From the NCBI GenBank assembly GCA_002102555.1, contig MCFL01000110.1, forward strand, positions 1 to 64,000: a DNA stretch of 64,000 nt. The letters are read 5' to 3'. Within the stretch, counting starts at the first letter, position 1; each line of letters starts with the position of its first letter. Of the stretch, positions 21,699 through 33,952 are shown in pieces. Source of the stretch: Catenaria anguillulae PL171 (Eukaryota > Blastocladiomycota > Blastocladiomycetes > Blastocladiales > Catenariaceae). The notes below the pieces were generated by a model. The model was not told where the DNA came from, did not search any database, and worked only from the letters and a program-made list of their open reading frames with translations. A program made the position numbers and the translations under genes.

Positions 21699-24600
21699 AT
21701 GACCGTCTCTAGCAACGCCATCCCCGCAACCGGGCCTGTCGACACCCACATCGACATTGCCCAACTCCCTCCTTCAGCCTCTGCAACGGCTGCCGAAATC
21801 CCCCTGCTCGAAAAGCGTGCCGTGGACGACCATTCAGACGCCAAATCAACCCATTCCACCTCGACTGTCGGCACTGCCCCTCCCCGGCCACGTCTTCCAC
21901 CCCCTGCCCTCGACTCGGCATCCTTGTTCTCCCGCATTTTCTTTACCTGGGTCTCGCCCATCATTGCCCAGCGCGAAACCATTGACGAAAACACCCTCAA
22001 CGACTTGCAGGCGTGGGACCAAGCAGAGTTCCTGTGCACACAACTCGAGAATGCCTGGGAACGTGAGCAAGCCAGCGCATCCAAGGCGGGCCGCAGTCCC
22101 CATTTGGCCTGGGCCCTGTTGCACACGTTCCGGTCGCAAATCTTTTGGTCGGGCTTTTGGGCCGGGGTTGAGATTGCGACCAAGGTGGGTGAGGCAGTGT
22201 TTTTGGGCAGTATGATTCGCGGGTTTCAGCAATTTGGGATTGCCAGTGTGTCGTCGGAAGGGTACTGGTGGGCGCTGGCGCTGACGCTAGCCACAACATT
22301 TCACGGTATTCTTCACCACGCATTCTTTTTCGTAGGTATGTCACACATCCCTTGTACACTCTATTGTGCCGTCATTTCTCAATTTTTCGCTGACGAGCTC
22401 ACTTGAATCTATCTTTCCCAGGCATGCGTCTCGGCCACCAGCTCCGTATCTCGCTCACGACCATCATGTACAAGAAATCCATCAACCTTGCCGCTGGCAG
22501 CACCTCGCCCGGCGTCATTGTCAACTTGGTGTCCAACGATGTGGCCACTTTTGAGCAACTTGCTCTCTTTGGGCACTACTTGTGGGTTGCCGCGATCGAA
22601 ATCCCGCTTTGCGGCTGGCTCTTGTACGAGCGCCTGTCGTGGCCCGCACTGCTCGGGCTCATTGTCATCTTTTTGATGGTGCCGATGCAAGCCGCATTCG
22701 GACGTTACTTTCACAAGTTCCGTCGGGCCATGGTGCAGTGGCGAGACGCTCGAGTTCGCTTGATGTCGGACCTCTTGACTGGGATCGATGTTGTGAAATT
22801 GTACGCCTCTTTGTTTTTCCCGTTTGTTTCACTTATTTCCTGCTAACCTAACATGTTGATGCTCTTGTTCACAGCAATGCGTGGATGACCCCATTTGTCG
22901 CCGAGGTCACCCGGCTCCGCGCCATGGAAATGATCTTTCTCATTCGCGCGGGCATCATGGACGCAATGAACGAGGCCTCCTTCTTTGTGTTTCCAATGCT
23001 TGTGTTTCTTCTGACGTACGGCTCGTCCATTGGCGCCGGTATCCCGCTGCGTGCTCCCGACGTGTTCTCGTCCGTTGCGCTCTTCAACGTCTTGCGTCTC
23101 ACGCTCACGACCTTTGTCCCAAAAGCCGTCAAGGCAGCAACCGAATCGGCCGTTTCGCTCAACCGCATCGGCAAGTTTTTACTTGAGCAAGAAACGTCCT
23201 CGACTCTGCATCAACCAGATCCCCTCATCCCGTCGTCGCTGTCATCGCCGCCCACGGACCCATCCAAGCCTGCCATCACACTCACCAACGCAACCTTCAC
23301 CTGGCCCGCGTTCCAGCTCGACTCAATCTCGCAAACGTTCAACCAAGCCTCGCTCACCGCTATCATTGGCCCTGTCGGCTCTGGCAAATCCTCGCTAATC
23401 CAAGCCATTCTCGGCGAAATGCCAACCACGTCCTCCCCCTCGGCCATCCACATTGCCGCCTCGCACCGGCGCATGGCATATGCCCCACAAACCCCCTGGA
23501 TTCTCGCAGGCACCATCCTCGACAACATCCTTTTCGGGTCGGAGCTTGACGAGCCGTGGCTGCGGCGCGTGCTGGCCATGTGCTCGCTGGAGCGCGACCT
23601 GGATCAGTGGCCGCACGGCCTGTATACGCTCGTGGGCGAGCGCGGGGTGTCGCTTTCTGGCGGGCAAAAGGCTCGCGTGGGGCTTGCGCGCGCAGTGTAT
23701 GCAAGGGCGCCTGTGCTGTTGCTGGACGATCCATTGTCTGCGCTGGATTCGCGCGTCGGCAGGAAGGTGTTTGAGGCTGTGAGGAGTGCGCCAGAGTTGG
23801 CGCGCACGACCAGGGTTTTGGTCACGCATCAGTTGCACTTTGTGCGCGAGGCAGATCAGGTGGTGGTGATGGAGGCGGGCAAGGTGGCGGCCTCGGGCAC
23901 CTGGGACGAGGTTCGGGACACGCACAAGAGGCGAGTGGCAGACGTCGGCCACGAGGAAGCCAGCAAGGATTGGATGGCGATCCTCGCAGATTATGACGAC
24001 ACGGCCAAGTTGGCCACCGACATGGAGGTGGATGCGATTGCGGCAGGTGATGCGTCTGTCCCCTCATCGTCGTCGACGGCCGCCGGGTCCCCGAACGCGG
24101 CGGTTGTGGCCGAGTTAAGAGACGAAATGGTGGATCTCATCAAGGACGGCAAGCGTGGCGCCGCAAAAGCCGCGGCCGCAAATATGGAAACGCCTCAGGT
24201 CGGTCGCGTGCGTTGGTCGACGTTCTCGAGGTTCTTGATCCAGCCAACGTCGTTGCTCATGCTGGTCACAACCATTGTTGCCATGTTTGGTGGGCAAATT
24301 CTGGCCGTGAGCTCGGATTGGCACTTGGCCCGGTGGGTCAACAAGCCGCCCGAGGTGCAGCTCGGTGATAGCTTCTATTTTACCCTCTACTGGGCATTGA
24401 TTGCTGCCGCCGTGACTGTCGGTTTGGTTCGCGCCGTCTTGTTTTACCGACTCTTACTCAATTCGAGTCGCACCGTCTCGGCCACCATGCTCGAAAAGGT
24501 GCTCGATGCACCGCTCGCTTGGTTCAACAAGAACCCGACCGGCCGCATTCTTAATCGCTTCACCAAGGATCTGTCCCAGATTGACGAGCAACTCCCAACC

Positions 24601-25986
24601 GTGTTTTTCAACTTTACGCAATGCTTGTTCCAATCGATTGGCGTCATCATTGTCGTCATCATGGTGCTTCCCTGGGTCGCCCTGTCTGTCCCCGTTCTCG
24701 CCACCGTGTTCTTCCTGTTCCGCCGCTGGTACATCGCGGCCAGCCGCCGCATCAAGCGCATCGAGTCCACCACGCGCTCGCCCGTCTACTCGCACCTGTC
24801 TGAATCGCTCGAGGGCCTGCCCGTGATTCGCGCATTGCACGCGCAGCACATGTTTGTGCACCAGTTTGCCGCATACATGGACACCAACACGCGCGCCGTG
24901 TTTGCACAAGCTGCGTGTGCGCGGTGGTTGGGCCTGCGTCTCGACCTCGTGTCGAGCTTGTTTCTGGCCATTTCCGCGTTTGCCGCACAGCTCGTGGCCC
25001 AGTCGGGCGGGTTGCCTGCGGCACTCGCCGGGCTGGCACTTTCGTACACATTACAGCTCAATGGGTTGTTGCAATGGATGGTCCGCCAGTCGGTCGAGGT
25101 CGAGGTTTTGTTTGTTGCATGCGAGCGGCTGTTTGAGTATTGCGATTTGACAGGCGAAAAGGATTTGCCGTCGCGCGACGTGCCGCCGCCCGAGTGGCCT
25201 ACCACAGGCGAAATCAAGTTCAAGAACATGTCGCTGACGTACCCTGGATCCGAAAAGCCAGTGCTCAAGGAGTGGAATGTCGAGTTCAAGGCAGGCGAAA
25301 AAATTGGGCTGGTCGGTAGGACCGGAGCGGGTAAATCGTCAAGTTTTGCGGCCCTGTTCCGCAGCTACGAGTACGATGGCGTGATTGAGCTGGACGGCAT
25401 CAACACGGCCACGCTCAAGGTCGAAGAGCTGCGCCGCCGCTTGTCCATTATTCCGCAATCGCCCATGCTGTTCCGTGGATCCGTGCGCTTCAACTTGGAC
25501 CCGTTTAACGAGTATTCGGATCACGAGATTTGGCAAGCGCTCGAGCGCGTTCAGCTCAAGTCGGTTGTGGAGCAGCTTGAGGGCAAGCTGGATGCACCCG
25601 TGGTCGATGGCGGTCAGAATTTCAGTGTTGGTTCGCGCCAGTTGCTTTGCGCATCAAGGTCCTTGCTAAAGAAGGCCCGTGTGTTGGTGGCCGATGAGGC
25701 GAGCGCCAACATTGATTTCAAGTCGGATGCTTTGATTCAGCAAGTACTGCAGCACGCATTCCCCGACACGCTCGTGATTACCATTGCCCATCGGCTCACC
25801 ACTGTCATCCAGTACGATCGGTTGGTTGTGCTTGATGCGGGCAAGATCATGGAGGTTGGTCACGCGTGGGAATTGCTTCAGAATCCCAACGGTATGTTTG
25901 CCAAGATGGTTGCCGATACGGGTGACGAAGGCGCAAACCAGTTGCGTGAGATGGCAAAGGCGAGTTGGGAGGCGAAGCAGCGCTGA
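21699..25986 (+). CDS. ABC transporter, subfamily C (MRP type)
   Basis: Exons 21699-22335, 22422-22800 and 22875-25986 give 1375 residues: a full TMD1-NBD1-TMD2-NBD2 exporter without the extra TMD0 of long MRPs. TMD1 begins after a FFTWVSPII motif; the first intron falls inside its transmembrane region and the second inside the ABCC-typical KFNAWM (usual IKxYAWE) motif. NBD1 has Walker A GPVGSGKSS, signature LSGGQKAR, Walker B LLLDDPLSALD (Asp instead of Glu, normal for ABCC NBD1) and the switch His in VLVTHQLH. NBD2 has Walker A GRTGAGKSS, a divergent signature FSVGSRQLLC (usual SVGQRQ), Walker B with ADEASANID and ITIAHRL. It probably exports conjugates or xenobiotics at the plasma or vacuolar membrane; the substrate cannot be told. 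Confidence 0.95.
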
Positions 25987-26224
25987 ACGTATTTGTTTTC
26001 ATGTTTTTGTCAAGTTTTGTTGATTACCCCACCACACCATAGCTCTTGTTAATGTAATTACAGTAACCGTAACCGTGTGTAACTCTCGATTGCTGGAATT
26101 TGGTATTAAATACCAGCTGTGCCCACTGCATGGTCTCTGCGTCAGGCGGACAGCGTCAACCCGCCGCCATGCGCACATCTGTTAAAGCATTTGGATACGT
26201 CGTGTCATTGGCAACGTCGTCGAG
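25987..26224. other. Intergenic, ABC transporter to tRNA
   Basis: Nothing recognised; AT-richer than its surroundings near 26040-26110. Confidence 0.5.
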
Positions 26225-26296
26225 AGCGCCATGGCGCAGTGGAAGCGCGCCAGGCTCATAACCTGGAGGTCCTCTGATCGAAACGGAGTGGCGCTA
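26225..26296 (+). tRNA. Initiator tRNA-Met (CAT)
   Basis: A 72-nt cloverleaf with a fully paired seven-base acceptor stem (AGCGCCA with TGGCGCT, discriminator A). D stem GCGC/GCGC; anticodon stem CCAGG/CCTGG around loop CTCATAA; T stem CTCTG/CGGAG (one G-T pair) with loop ATCGAAA. The A at position 54 in place of TTC, and the AGC...GCTA ends, mark the eukaryotic initiator rather than the elongator. No intron. The internal A and B boxes are the promoter. Confidence 0.97.
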
Positions 26297-26302
26297 TTGT
26301 CA

Positions 26303-26307
26303 TTTTT
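26303..26307 (+). terminator. Pol III terminator of the tRNA gene
   Basis: Five T residues starting 7 nt after the tRNA 3' end. Confidence 0.75.
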
Positions 26308-26971
26308 CTTGCTTTTGGGGCGTTTTTGTCGTGAAACACGTTTCGCCGCCTTCAGTCAAACCACCGTTATCGTTTCAGCTCGGGTGCCACCCGGCATATA
26401 GTAGCTCACCCTTCTCAGCCAGGCTGTTGCGTGCACTGGCAAGGTGCCACATTTCATATCGATCCGTCTACCATTGTGCCAGGGGAACTACAGCCGAAGT
26501 ATGCTCGTCGCGCGATGTGTTTACGCCTTGGGGGCCCGATAACAGGGGTACTAAATCTGCCGATAAGTTTTCACACTGGTCCTGGGCTGGCTGAGTCAAG
26601 TCTGGTGTCCAAGTGGTGCAAACGTGAGACAGAAGCCGCATTCCACCGACATTCCGAAGCGTGTGGGCCGTCCACGTTGGCTGTTGTGCAACGTGCAGTT
26701 GTTTCCTTTCTTGCGGCCAGTCGCCAACCTAACCCCGCCCACTCTTTCGCAACCCTTCAGCAGCCGGCGTCCATGCATTGGATACCTGCCATGTACCCTC
26801 TCCTTCGACCACTTGAAAACATATACTAGAGTCCCCCAGAAGCATTCGCAGTTCTCTTTGCTCGACACCAGATCTGTAAAAGACCATTTGCTGCCTCAAT
26901 CGACCAAAGTACACACCAGTTCTCCGGCTCCCCAACTCGAAGCCAGTACAGCACGGACACTGTTCCCTTCA
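26308..26971. other. Intergenic before the 7TM cluster
   Basis: An open frame at about 26431-26829 has no coding character I trust. Otherwise only the 5' flank of the next gene. Confidence 0.5.
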
Positions 26972-28517
26972 ATGATCCTCGATCCGTGGCAAGCCGCTGC
27001 TGCTCGCATCTGGAGCGATGAACTGCTCGATGATGACTATGCTCGACCGTCCGTGCTCGCCATCATGGCTGCAAACGTCCTCCTTTCGACGGTGTTGGTC
27101 ATCATTGCCATTCGACGAGTCGCGATTCATGCAACCAAGTTCAACATTGGTGTTTTGCTAAGCACGTTGGTGCTTTCACTCAACGATGTGTGGTTTTGGG
27201 TGATTGTCGGGTTTCGGATAGCACCGGTGCATATGATCTTGATATTCTATGGTTCATGACATGACCTTACCGACGCTCACTACTTCTTGCGCTATCCCGG
27301 CTTTTTTTTTCGGACGCCTACATAGTACACCTGGGAGATTGCTCGCACCTTCATTCCCGTCGTCGCTGCGTCCATGATTGCCGGCCTGACATTTGAGCGT
27401 TTTCGAATCTTTGGCGCCACCTCGCTCGCTGCTTGGTACACGGATCGTGTACGCCGAGGATTATTGTTATTCAACTTCACATTGATGGCCGTCGGACTCG
27501 GTTTGCTCGCCTCGACTTATGCCAATATTGACATCAACGTCAAGATTCCCGAAGTCCGCTCGCGCAAGTTTACGATTCTCGCCGTCATTGGATTTTCAGT
27601 CCTGGCCGACTTTATCCTCACCATTATCATCTTTCATATTGTGCTCTCGATCCGCAAGACGCTCGACTCGGCTCTCAGCGTACCGTACGCCAAAGCGTCC
27701 ATGTCTGGCAACGAGGCCATGCGCGCGGCTGTCACGAATGCCTCATCGTTTCTGACTATGTCGGAAACGGCTCGCTTGCATTTTCGCAAGGGCAAGCAAG
27801 AGTATCGCCGGCTCGTGGGCTACATTATTGGCTCGCTTGTGGGCATGGTCGTTTGCACAATTCTCGGCATTGTTTGCTACATTTTTGGTCGAAGCGTTGT
27901 CGGACATCAGCTCGCAAACATCTCAGTCCGTGCCTACGTCTTGTGCGCAATCATTGAGTGGGCACTGGTCGTGGACCTCGTCCGAGGGCGTGGCCGGTGC
28001 AACATTTCATCGTCCCTCAACACACAATCCCGCTCGTGCTCGGAGCAACGCTCAGCCAGCCAAATTCCTCAAGATACCCGCATTTATGGTGCGCATTGTT
28101 TTTCACCTTGCCGTCCCACCTGATCAAGTTGACTTCCGCTCACTGCTCGCTATCCTTTCATCATTAGCCTTACCCCACTACACCAACACTTCCAATGTCG
28201 GCATCACCTCCTCAACCGGCTCATCGACCACTGCCTATGTGCCCTCCTCACCTGACCTTACTCCGATACCGCCGACTCCCACCTTGCCGAAACCCACTCA
28301 GATTCACGTATTTCCTTCAGCCCTCGCCGGCCATTCCAATTCCACCATCTATCACTATCAGAACACGCCCTTGTCCGCCACTCAGCTCGAGTTTCCATCA
28401 ACAGCATACATGGGCGAGCATGAACTCCGTCCGTGGCATGGGCCAGATGACCAGACACGCTCTCCGAGCAGAAGCAGTGCTGATGCTGTTGGGTGGGATC
28501 GACGAGGTCCAGGTTAG
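26972..28517 (+). CDS. Seven-transmembrane protein, tandem paralogue A
   Basis: Exons 26972-27226, 27326-28088 and 28168-28517 give 455 residues. Seven hydrophobic helices are followed by a Ser/Thr/Pro-rich tail, the layout of a G-protein-coupled-receptor-like protein. Helix 3 ends in TFERFR, followed by IFGATSLAAWY and VRR, the motif shared by all three paralogues. The first intron sits after the same Pro codon as in B and C (IAP/WFP/WSP). The second intron of B and C, just after FERFK, is absent here; instead a unique intron interrupts the tail. No Pfam-style GPCR signature is visible, and there is no helix-7 Lys of the rhodopsin type. Ligand and partner unknown. Confidence 0.75.
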
Positions 28518-29534
28518 CAGTTGAAATGTCAAGCGTTGGTCACCGTTCAGTGTAATTGCGACATTCCTCCAACTTGTCCTGCCTCATCGTGTCTTCATTC
28601 GTTCCTTTCCTCATTGTGTGTGTATACATGTTTCGTTTCCCCACCCACACTACCAATTCACCTCGAGGACGTAGAGCCAAACGATGTGATATTTACCAGA
28701 GATATGATAATTCTTCTACGAGACGAATTACTCCCCATGTATGGTGCTTTTGTTTCGAATTCTCTTCCCTTGAGTCTCAAGTCTTTACATATGTACCATC
28801 ATACATGCCATGGGTGCAAGTTGTGGGATTCTGAAGATCGGTGCTGTCTCACCTGATCTTCGACAACATCTCGAAGGTGATCAAAGCGGCTTCAAGGTGA
28901 TCACGTCATCATCATTCATGTGAAACACACGAGCCATCGGGCAAATGATTTGTCCGCGCGCGCAATATGCCCAATTTGGAAGGTTTTTGTTGTGCGTCGC
29001 CACAGGCAGAACGAGTTGCTTCCTGGCTCCAGCTTTGCCGTTGGCACGGCCAGCCGAGCCACATTTCTCGCTGAATGTCATGACCGCGGCGCCCTTTCAC
29101 ATGCAGTTCTGCCCACGTCGACCATGGTTCATGCATTCCAAGCGGAAGCACTCGCCCCTCTCAAGCTTGCCACTCAAGTCACTGCAAGCGCCGTCCCGTC
29201 CACATTCACACGGTGAATGGCGAACGCCCAAGATCTCGGTCCATTCGCAGCCAACTCTTCCTCGACAAGTTCAGGCCCTCTCGTTCGACAGCCTCATTCC
29301 ATAGTCTGCGCTCGTCTGAACAAGCATCCCCGGTGACGATCCTTGGGAATCGACTTCGCCGCAATCGCTGCCTTTGCTTGCCGTCACCGCTGGTTCCGGC
29401 TTGCTGCTATCCCACCACCTCAGATCGTGTATGAGAGCTCATCTCGACAGCTCCTCGTAGAATCGCCAGTACCCTTCTGCAACTCTCTCGAGTAGCCTCC
29501 AGCGCTTCTCATTCGTGGAACCAAACCAGTCAGG
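28518..29534. other. Intergenic between 7TM genes A and B
   Basis: 1 kb with only short overlapping open frames on both strands. No fourth paralogue or relic detected. Confidence 0.5.
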
Positions 29535-31100
29535 ATGGCCAAGCTAACACCCGATGAGCAAGGCCTCATGAACAAGTTCCTCGACACCAAGGTCATGGTG
29601 GTCATGGGGGTCAGCGTTCTCATATCAGCCTTCATCTTCGCCATGGGCGTTCGGCGAGTCACCTTGTCTCCCACGAGATTCAACCTTGGTGTCGTGGCGT
29701 GCACAGTTACTTTCCTCGTCAACGACTTGATGTACTGGATCGTTGTGTCCCTCAACTGGTTCCCCGTACGTCTATTCGTGCTGCTGTCCGAAAGGGTTGT
29801 TCTGGGTTGCTGACAGACATGCCGAATTCTGCTCGCTTTCGCACCCAGAACCTCTTTGAAATAGTTCGCATTCTCAGTCCCATCATTGCAGGCGGACAGG
29901 TAGCTGGGCTGTGTTTCGAGCGCTTCAAGGGTATGCAGGACTTTTGTGGACGTCATCGGCTCAGTGCTTACCGCTTGTCTCGTCCAATGATGCTCATGTG
30001 TAGTGTTTGGCAACACAAGCCATGCCCGCTGGTACACGGCGCCAGTCCGTCGCACTTTGCTCGGTATCAACTATGGGATCATGGTTGTCGGCCTTGGTCT
30101 GCTGACGTCGACATTTATTGGTCTCGACCTATCAAGGCGCATCCCCTTCCACCCGTGGCGCAAAATCATCATCATCACATCAGCCGGCTTTACCGTGCTC
30201 AGCGATTTCACCCTGACCGTACTCATCTTCCGCATCGTCCTCCAAATCCACCAAGCGCTAGACCCGCTCACCTCATCCAATGGTCTCTCGGGCTCGAACC
30301 AGCAAGTCCCGTCCATGACTCCATCGACCGACCTGCGCCGGGCCCGCCGCGCCGCGCAACGTAGGTACCGCGCTGTCGTCCGCAAAGTGATGTTGGCGCT
30401 CGTGGGTATGCTCGCGACATCCATGATTGCCATGGGCGTATACGGCATGTCGGGCGACGTGTTTGGGCATACATTTGCATACGTGTGGGTCCGCCTGTAC
30501 GTCGTGTGCGCCATGATCGAGTGGTACCTGGTCGTGGAGCTCGTGAGGGACCGGCCATCGGGCCACGGCGGCCGTGGCGGTGGTGGGGCGGGATATGCGA
30601 GTGGGACTGTGGCGACGGGCGCCGTGGCATCGGGATCCAAACACGCTGCGTACAGCACATTTGCTCGCGGTGGTGGCGGCACAGTTTGCGAGGCCGGCGC
30701 AACAGACGGAGTCATGCTCAAGCCCGTCACGGCCGCGGGGCTCGCAAGCTATACTAGTCGGGCAGGTGGATCGCCACGCCCGGTCGCTGCTGGCGGCGAC
30801 TGGTCGCCCGTTGCCAACACGCCGACAACACCCACATTTTCCACCCATCATCAGTGGAATTCAAATATTGATCCGCCGCCGCCAGCAAGAACCACGTCCA
30901 CTACCCCAACTCGCATCGCGTCTGAAGGATTCACGCAAGAGTGGCAGAACGCAGTCGAAGCGTACCGTGGCAGTGGTCATCAACAGGCAAGTTCTCCCAA
31001 TGTTATTCCTTGGTCGCCATCAAATCGGACATTTGCTGGGAACACGAACAGGAGTCAACCTGCAGAGCAGGCCTACCAGAACCGGTCTCATTATGGGTGA
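29535..31100 (+). CDS. Seven-transmembrane protein, tandem paralogue B
   Basis: Exons 29535-29765, 29849-29930 and 30004-31100 give 469 residues. Predicted helices lie at about 19-41, 49-72, 80-100, 123-145, 158-185, 228-254 and 258-284, with a 40-residue basic loop between helices 5 and 6 and a 185-residue Gly/Ser/Pro-rich tail. The signature CFERFKVFGNTSHARWY sits after helix 3, followed by PVRR. Exon 1 (231 nt) and exon 2 (82 nt) have exactly the same lengths as in paralogue C, showing common descent by tandem duplication. The short N-terminus without signal peptide, basic loop 3 and long C-tail are what a signalling receptor would look like, but that is inference. Confidence 0.8.
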
Positions 31101-31777
31101 TTATGGGTGAGGGTGTCTCGATGATGTTTGTATTGTCCTTTCAAAACTTTTGTTTTCATTTTCCGCCCATGGTGTGGTACACTTAACCGTTCTCATTCCA
31201 TGTTTTTTTTTCTGTTTTTGATTGAGCATGGCTATCAGTACAGAGTGGCATCATTATCGACACTTGCGCCTTTTGAATGACGTCCGCCTGTTCCACGGAA
31301 AGACAAGAGGGCGACAAGTTCAGTGGTGTGGCCTTGCACGAGCCTATTCAAGCCAACGCGTCTTGTAGCAGTTCATTTCCCACTCAATCAATCACTCGCC
31401 ATATTAGAGACCTCATGTGAGCTTCGTCGTTGGTGAACCAGTAGGATCCTGGACCATAGACTTGGGTTCTTTCAATTTCAGAGCCGATTTCCCACCAAAT
31501 GCTCCCGCGCTACTTATGTACAGACCACATTGTTCACCCATTGACAGCAAGTACCCGTGGACTGGACCAGCTCTTCACAGTCTCCATACAGGGCATTCTG
31601 ACCACGGACTGGACAATGCGGACCCGAGCCCATCTACCCATTAATACATGACCGTCTTCCCACCCTCCCAACCAGACGTTCGAGTGCAACAATCCGACCG
31701 ACTTAGATAACACCAGTATCACTATCCGCTGCCATTCCATACCAAAGACCAAGACCTACATTCATACATCGCGGAAC
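31101..31777. other. Intergenic between 7TM genes B and C
   Basis: No convincing open frame; the 3' flank of B and the 5' flank of C. Confidence 0.55.
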
Positions 31778-33415
31778 ATGGATTCCTTGTCCCTGGAGGA
31801 GCTCGTTATGCTTGCCGAGCTCTCACAACCCCGGCTCGTTGCTGTCATGGGCATCAGCATCAGCCTGTCGCTTATTTTGGTGGCCGCCGCGCTGTATCGC
31901 ATCTTCACATCGCCCACATACTTCAACGTCGGTGTGCTATTGTGCACGTTGACCCTGACGCTCAATGATGTGTGGTACTTTCTTGTCACGGGTCTGCGTT
32001 GGTCTCCTGTATGTTGCGTCTCTCTTCTTGACTCATGCATCCCAGACCTGCATCTTTACTCACTTAACGTTCAGAATTCTTACGAGGTCATGAGGTCTCT
32101 CAATCCAGTTCTGTCTGGGTATCTGATCGCGGGTCTTTGCTTTGAGCGATTCAAAGGTCAGTTTCGTTTCGTCAAATTGCTTCCCTGATTTGCGCATTTT
32201 CCATTCAACTGTGGCAACTCACACCATTTGTCGACCGTCACAGTGTTTGGGCAAACGTCTCACGCGAGGTGGTACTCGACTCCCGTCCGTCGCATCTGCC
32301 ACGGGGTCAACTTTGCAATCTTTTGCGTTTGCTCCATCGTGCTCATCCAGTCCTTTTTGGGCCTCGACCTCACCACTATCCTCGATTACGACCCAGTTCG
32401 GAAACCCGCGATTCTCATCTCGATTGCATTCACCATCCTGGCTGATGTGTCGACTACCGTCCTTGCCATTCGCATTGTGCTCGCAATGTATTCCTCGGCA
32501 CTGGCAACCACAATACCCTCCAGTGTTGCAGCTGCTCCTGCAAAACCCACGCTCATGGCCGCCGGCGGCCTACGAGACCGCCTCACCATGACCCGCCACC
32601 GCGTCGTTGGCCGCAAAGTTCTGCTCGCGCTCGCAGGCATGATCACGTCTTGCCTCACGGGAACCGTCATCTACTTGCTGTCAAGTACCACGTTTGGACA
32701 TTCCTTGTCGTACATTTTCTGCCGCGTGTATGTCCTGTTTGCACTCATTCAATGGCGGCTTGTTGTGGACTTGGTGCGTGACTCGACGGCGCTGGACGCG
32801 GACGCATGCCGGTTGGATTCAGAGCACCAGTTTGCGTGTGTTGAGCACATGAATTGCCAGTTGTCGTCGCATGGCACCTTCTTGTCTGCGGATCCAAGCT
32901 ATATCGGCGATTGGGTGCGACGGGACTCCGAAGGGCAAGTCACGGATATGTCAGCTGCGACAAGCAAGGCGAGCAGGGGAAGCAAGTCGCGGGCGTCGTC
33001 ACGAACGCAGCGGACAAAGTCCACCATCATCATGTCACAATCGCGCGGGTCGCCGATTCTGGTGCAGGCACGGCCGCTATCGTTTGCATCAGTGCCAGCC
33101 GGCGCATCGTCGCCGCATTCGACCAGCGGGGGCGGAAAAAGTAGTTCAAGTGGACTGAGCGTGGCCACGACAGCGTGCGGAAGCGTCAGTCCCTCGCAAC
33201 GAAACAAGCGGCTGTCGATGCTTGCGCCTGCGCACATCCAGACCAATGTCGTTCATGCAAGCTCCCCGCTCGCGCTTGCGTCGCCCGCTGTGCCCTCAAG
33301 CTCACCAAGCCATAGCCATTTGCTCGGTCACGGGTCCCGCTCGCCACCGCTGAGTTCGCCGCTTGGCTTTCAGCCGCCATCGGCGCGAACTGTGTCTCTG
33401 CCGCGGTCTAGTTAG
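31778..33415 (+). CDS. Seven-transmembrane protein, tandem paralogue C
   Basis: Exons 31778-32008, 32075-32156 and 32244-33415 give 494 residues. It has the same seven-helix order as B and the signature CFERFKVFGQTSHARWY followed by PVRR; intron positions and phases are identical to B. Helix 7 ends in RLVVDLVRD, as in B (YLVVELVRD) and A (ALVVDLVRG). The cytosolic tail is about 220 residues, rich in Ser, with many potential phosphorylation sites and no similarity to the tails of A or B beyond composition. So the membrane core is conserved while the tails have diverged, suggesting one input architecture with different regulation. Confidence 0.8.
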
Positions 33416-33952
33416 TGGCTTTCTTGTTGTTGTGGCTGCCTCCAAGTTGTTTTCCTGGCATCTTGTGCAGTATCCCGTGTATTTTGCTCACTGCTTGCGG
33501 CTGGCCCAGGAAGACTGGTTCTCATTATTCCCATACACATTGTACCATCTGCTGCTTGATGTTTTCGCTGTTGTACTTACATCCGTTGTTCCCATTCGGT
33601 GGAAATGCTCGTGAGATAGGATTGAGTCAGGTCCAACAATTTCCCATCATGATCAATTCGAATGCTGTCGATCAGCTCAATCAATAATGTTAAGACCAGG
33701 AAACGCTATGTGTTGGAAAGGATAGTGTGAAATTTGCGGAATAAGCACCGCTATGGAATCCCATCAATAAGGGCCCAGAGCACCCACGGCAATCGACCTC
33801 TGAACCAGCAGGCACGCCGACTGCCCCGAGTTTCCCGCCACTGCTGCCAGTTGCCTTGGCTCGATCATCTTTGGCCTTCAAGCTCAAGTCAACGAGTCAA
33901 CGATTGTCAACACCGTTCCATCACAGCACTGTCCATCCGTATCCTCACCAGC
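33416..33952. other. Intergenic
   Basis: Nothing recognised; the 5' flank of the zinc-knuckle gene. Confidence 0.5.

Noticed and set aside
26431-26829. 132-codon frame after the tRNA gene
   Set aside because: No coding character, no splice signals and no family similarity.
26972-33415. Microbial-rhodopsin identity for the 7TM trio
   Set aside because: Helix 7 lacks the retinal-binding Lys and the helix-3 motif is different.
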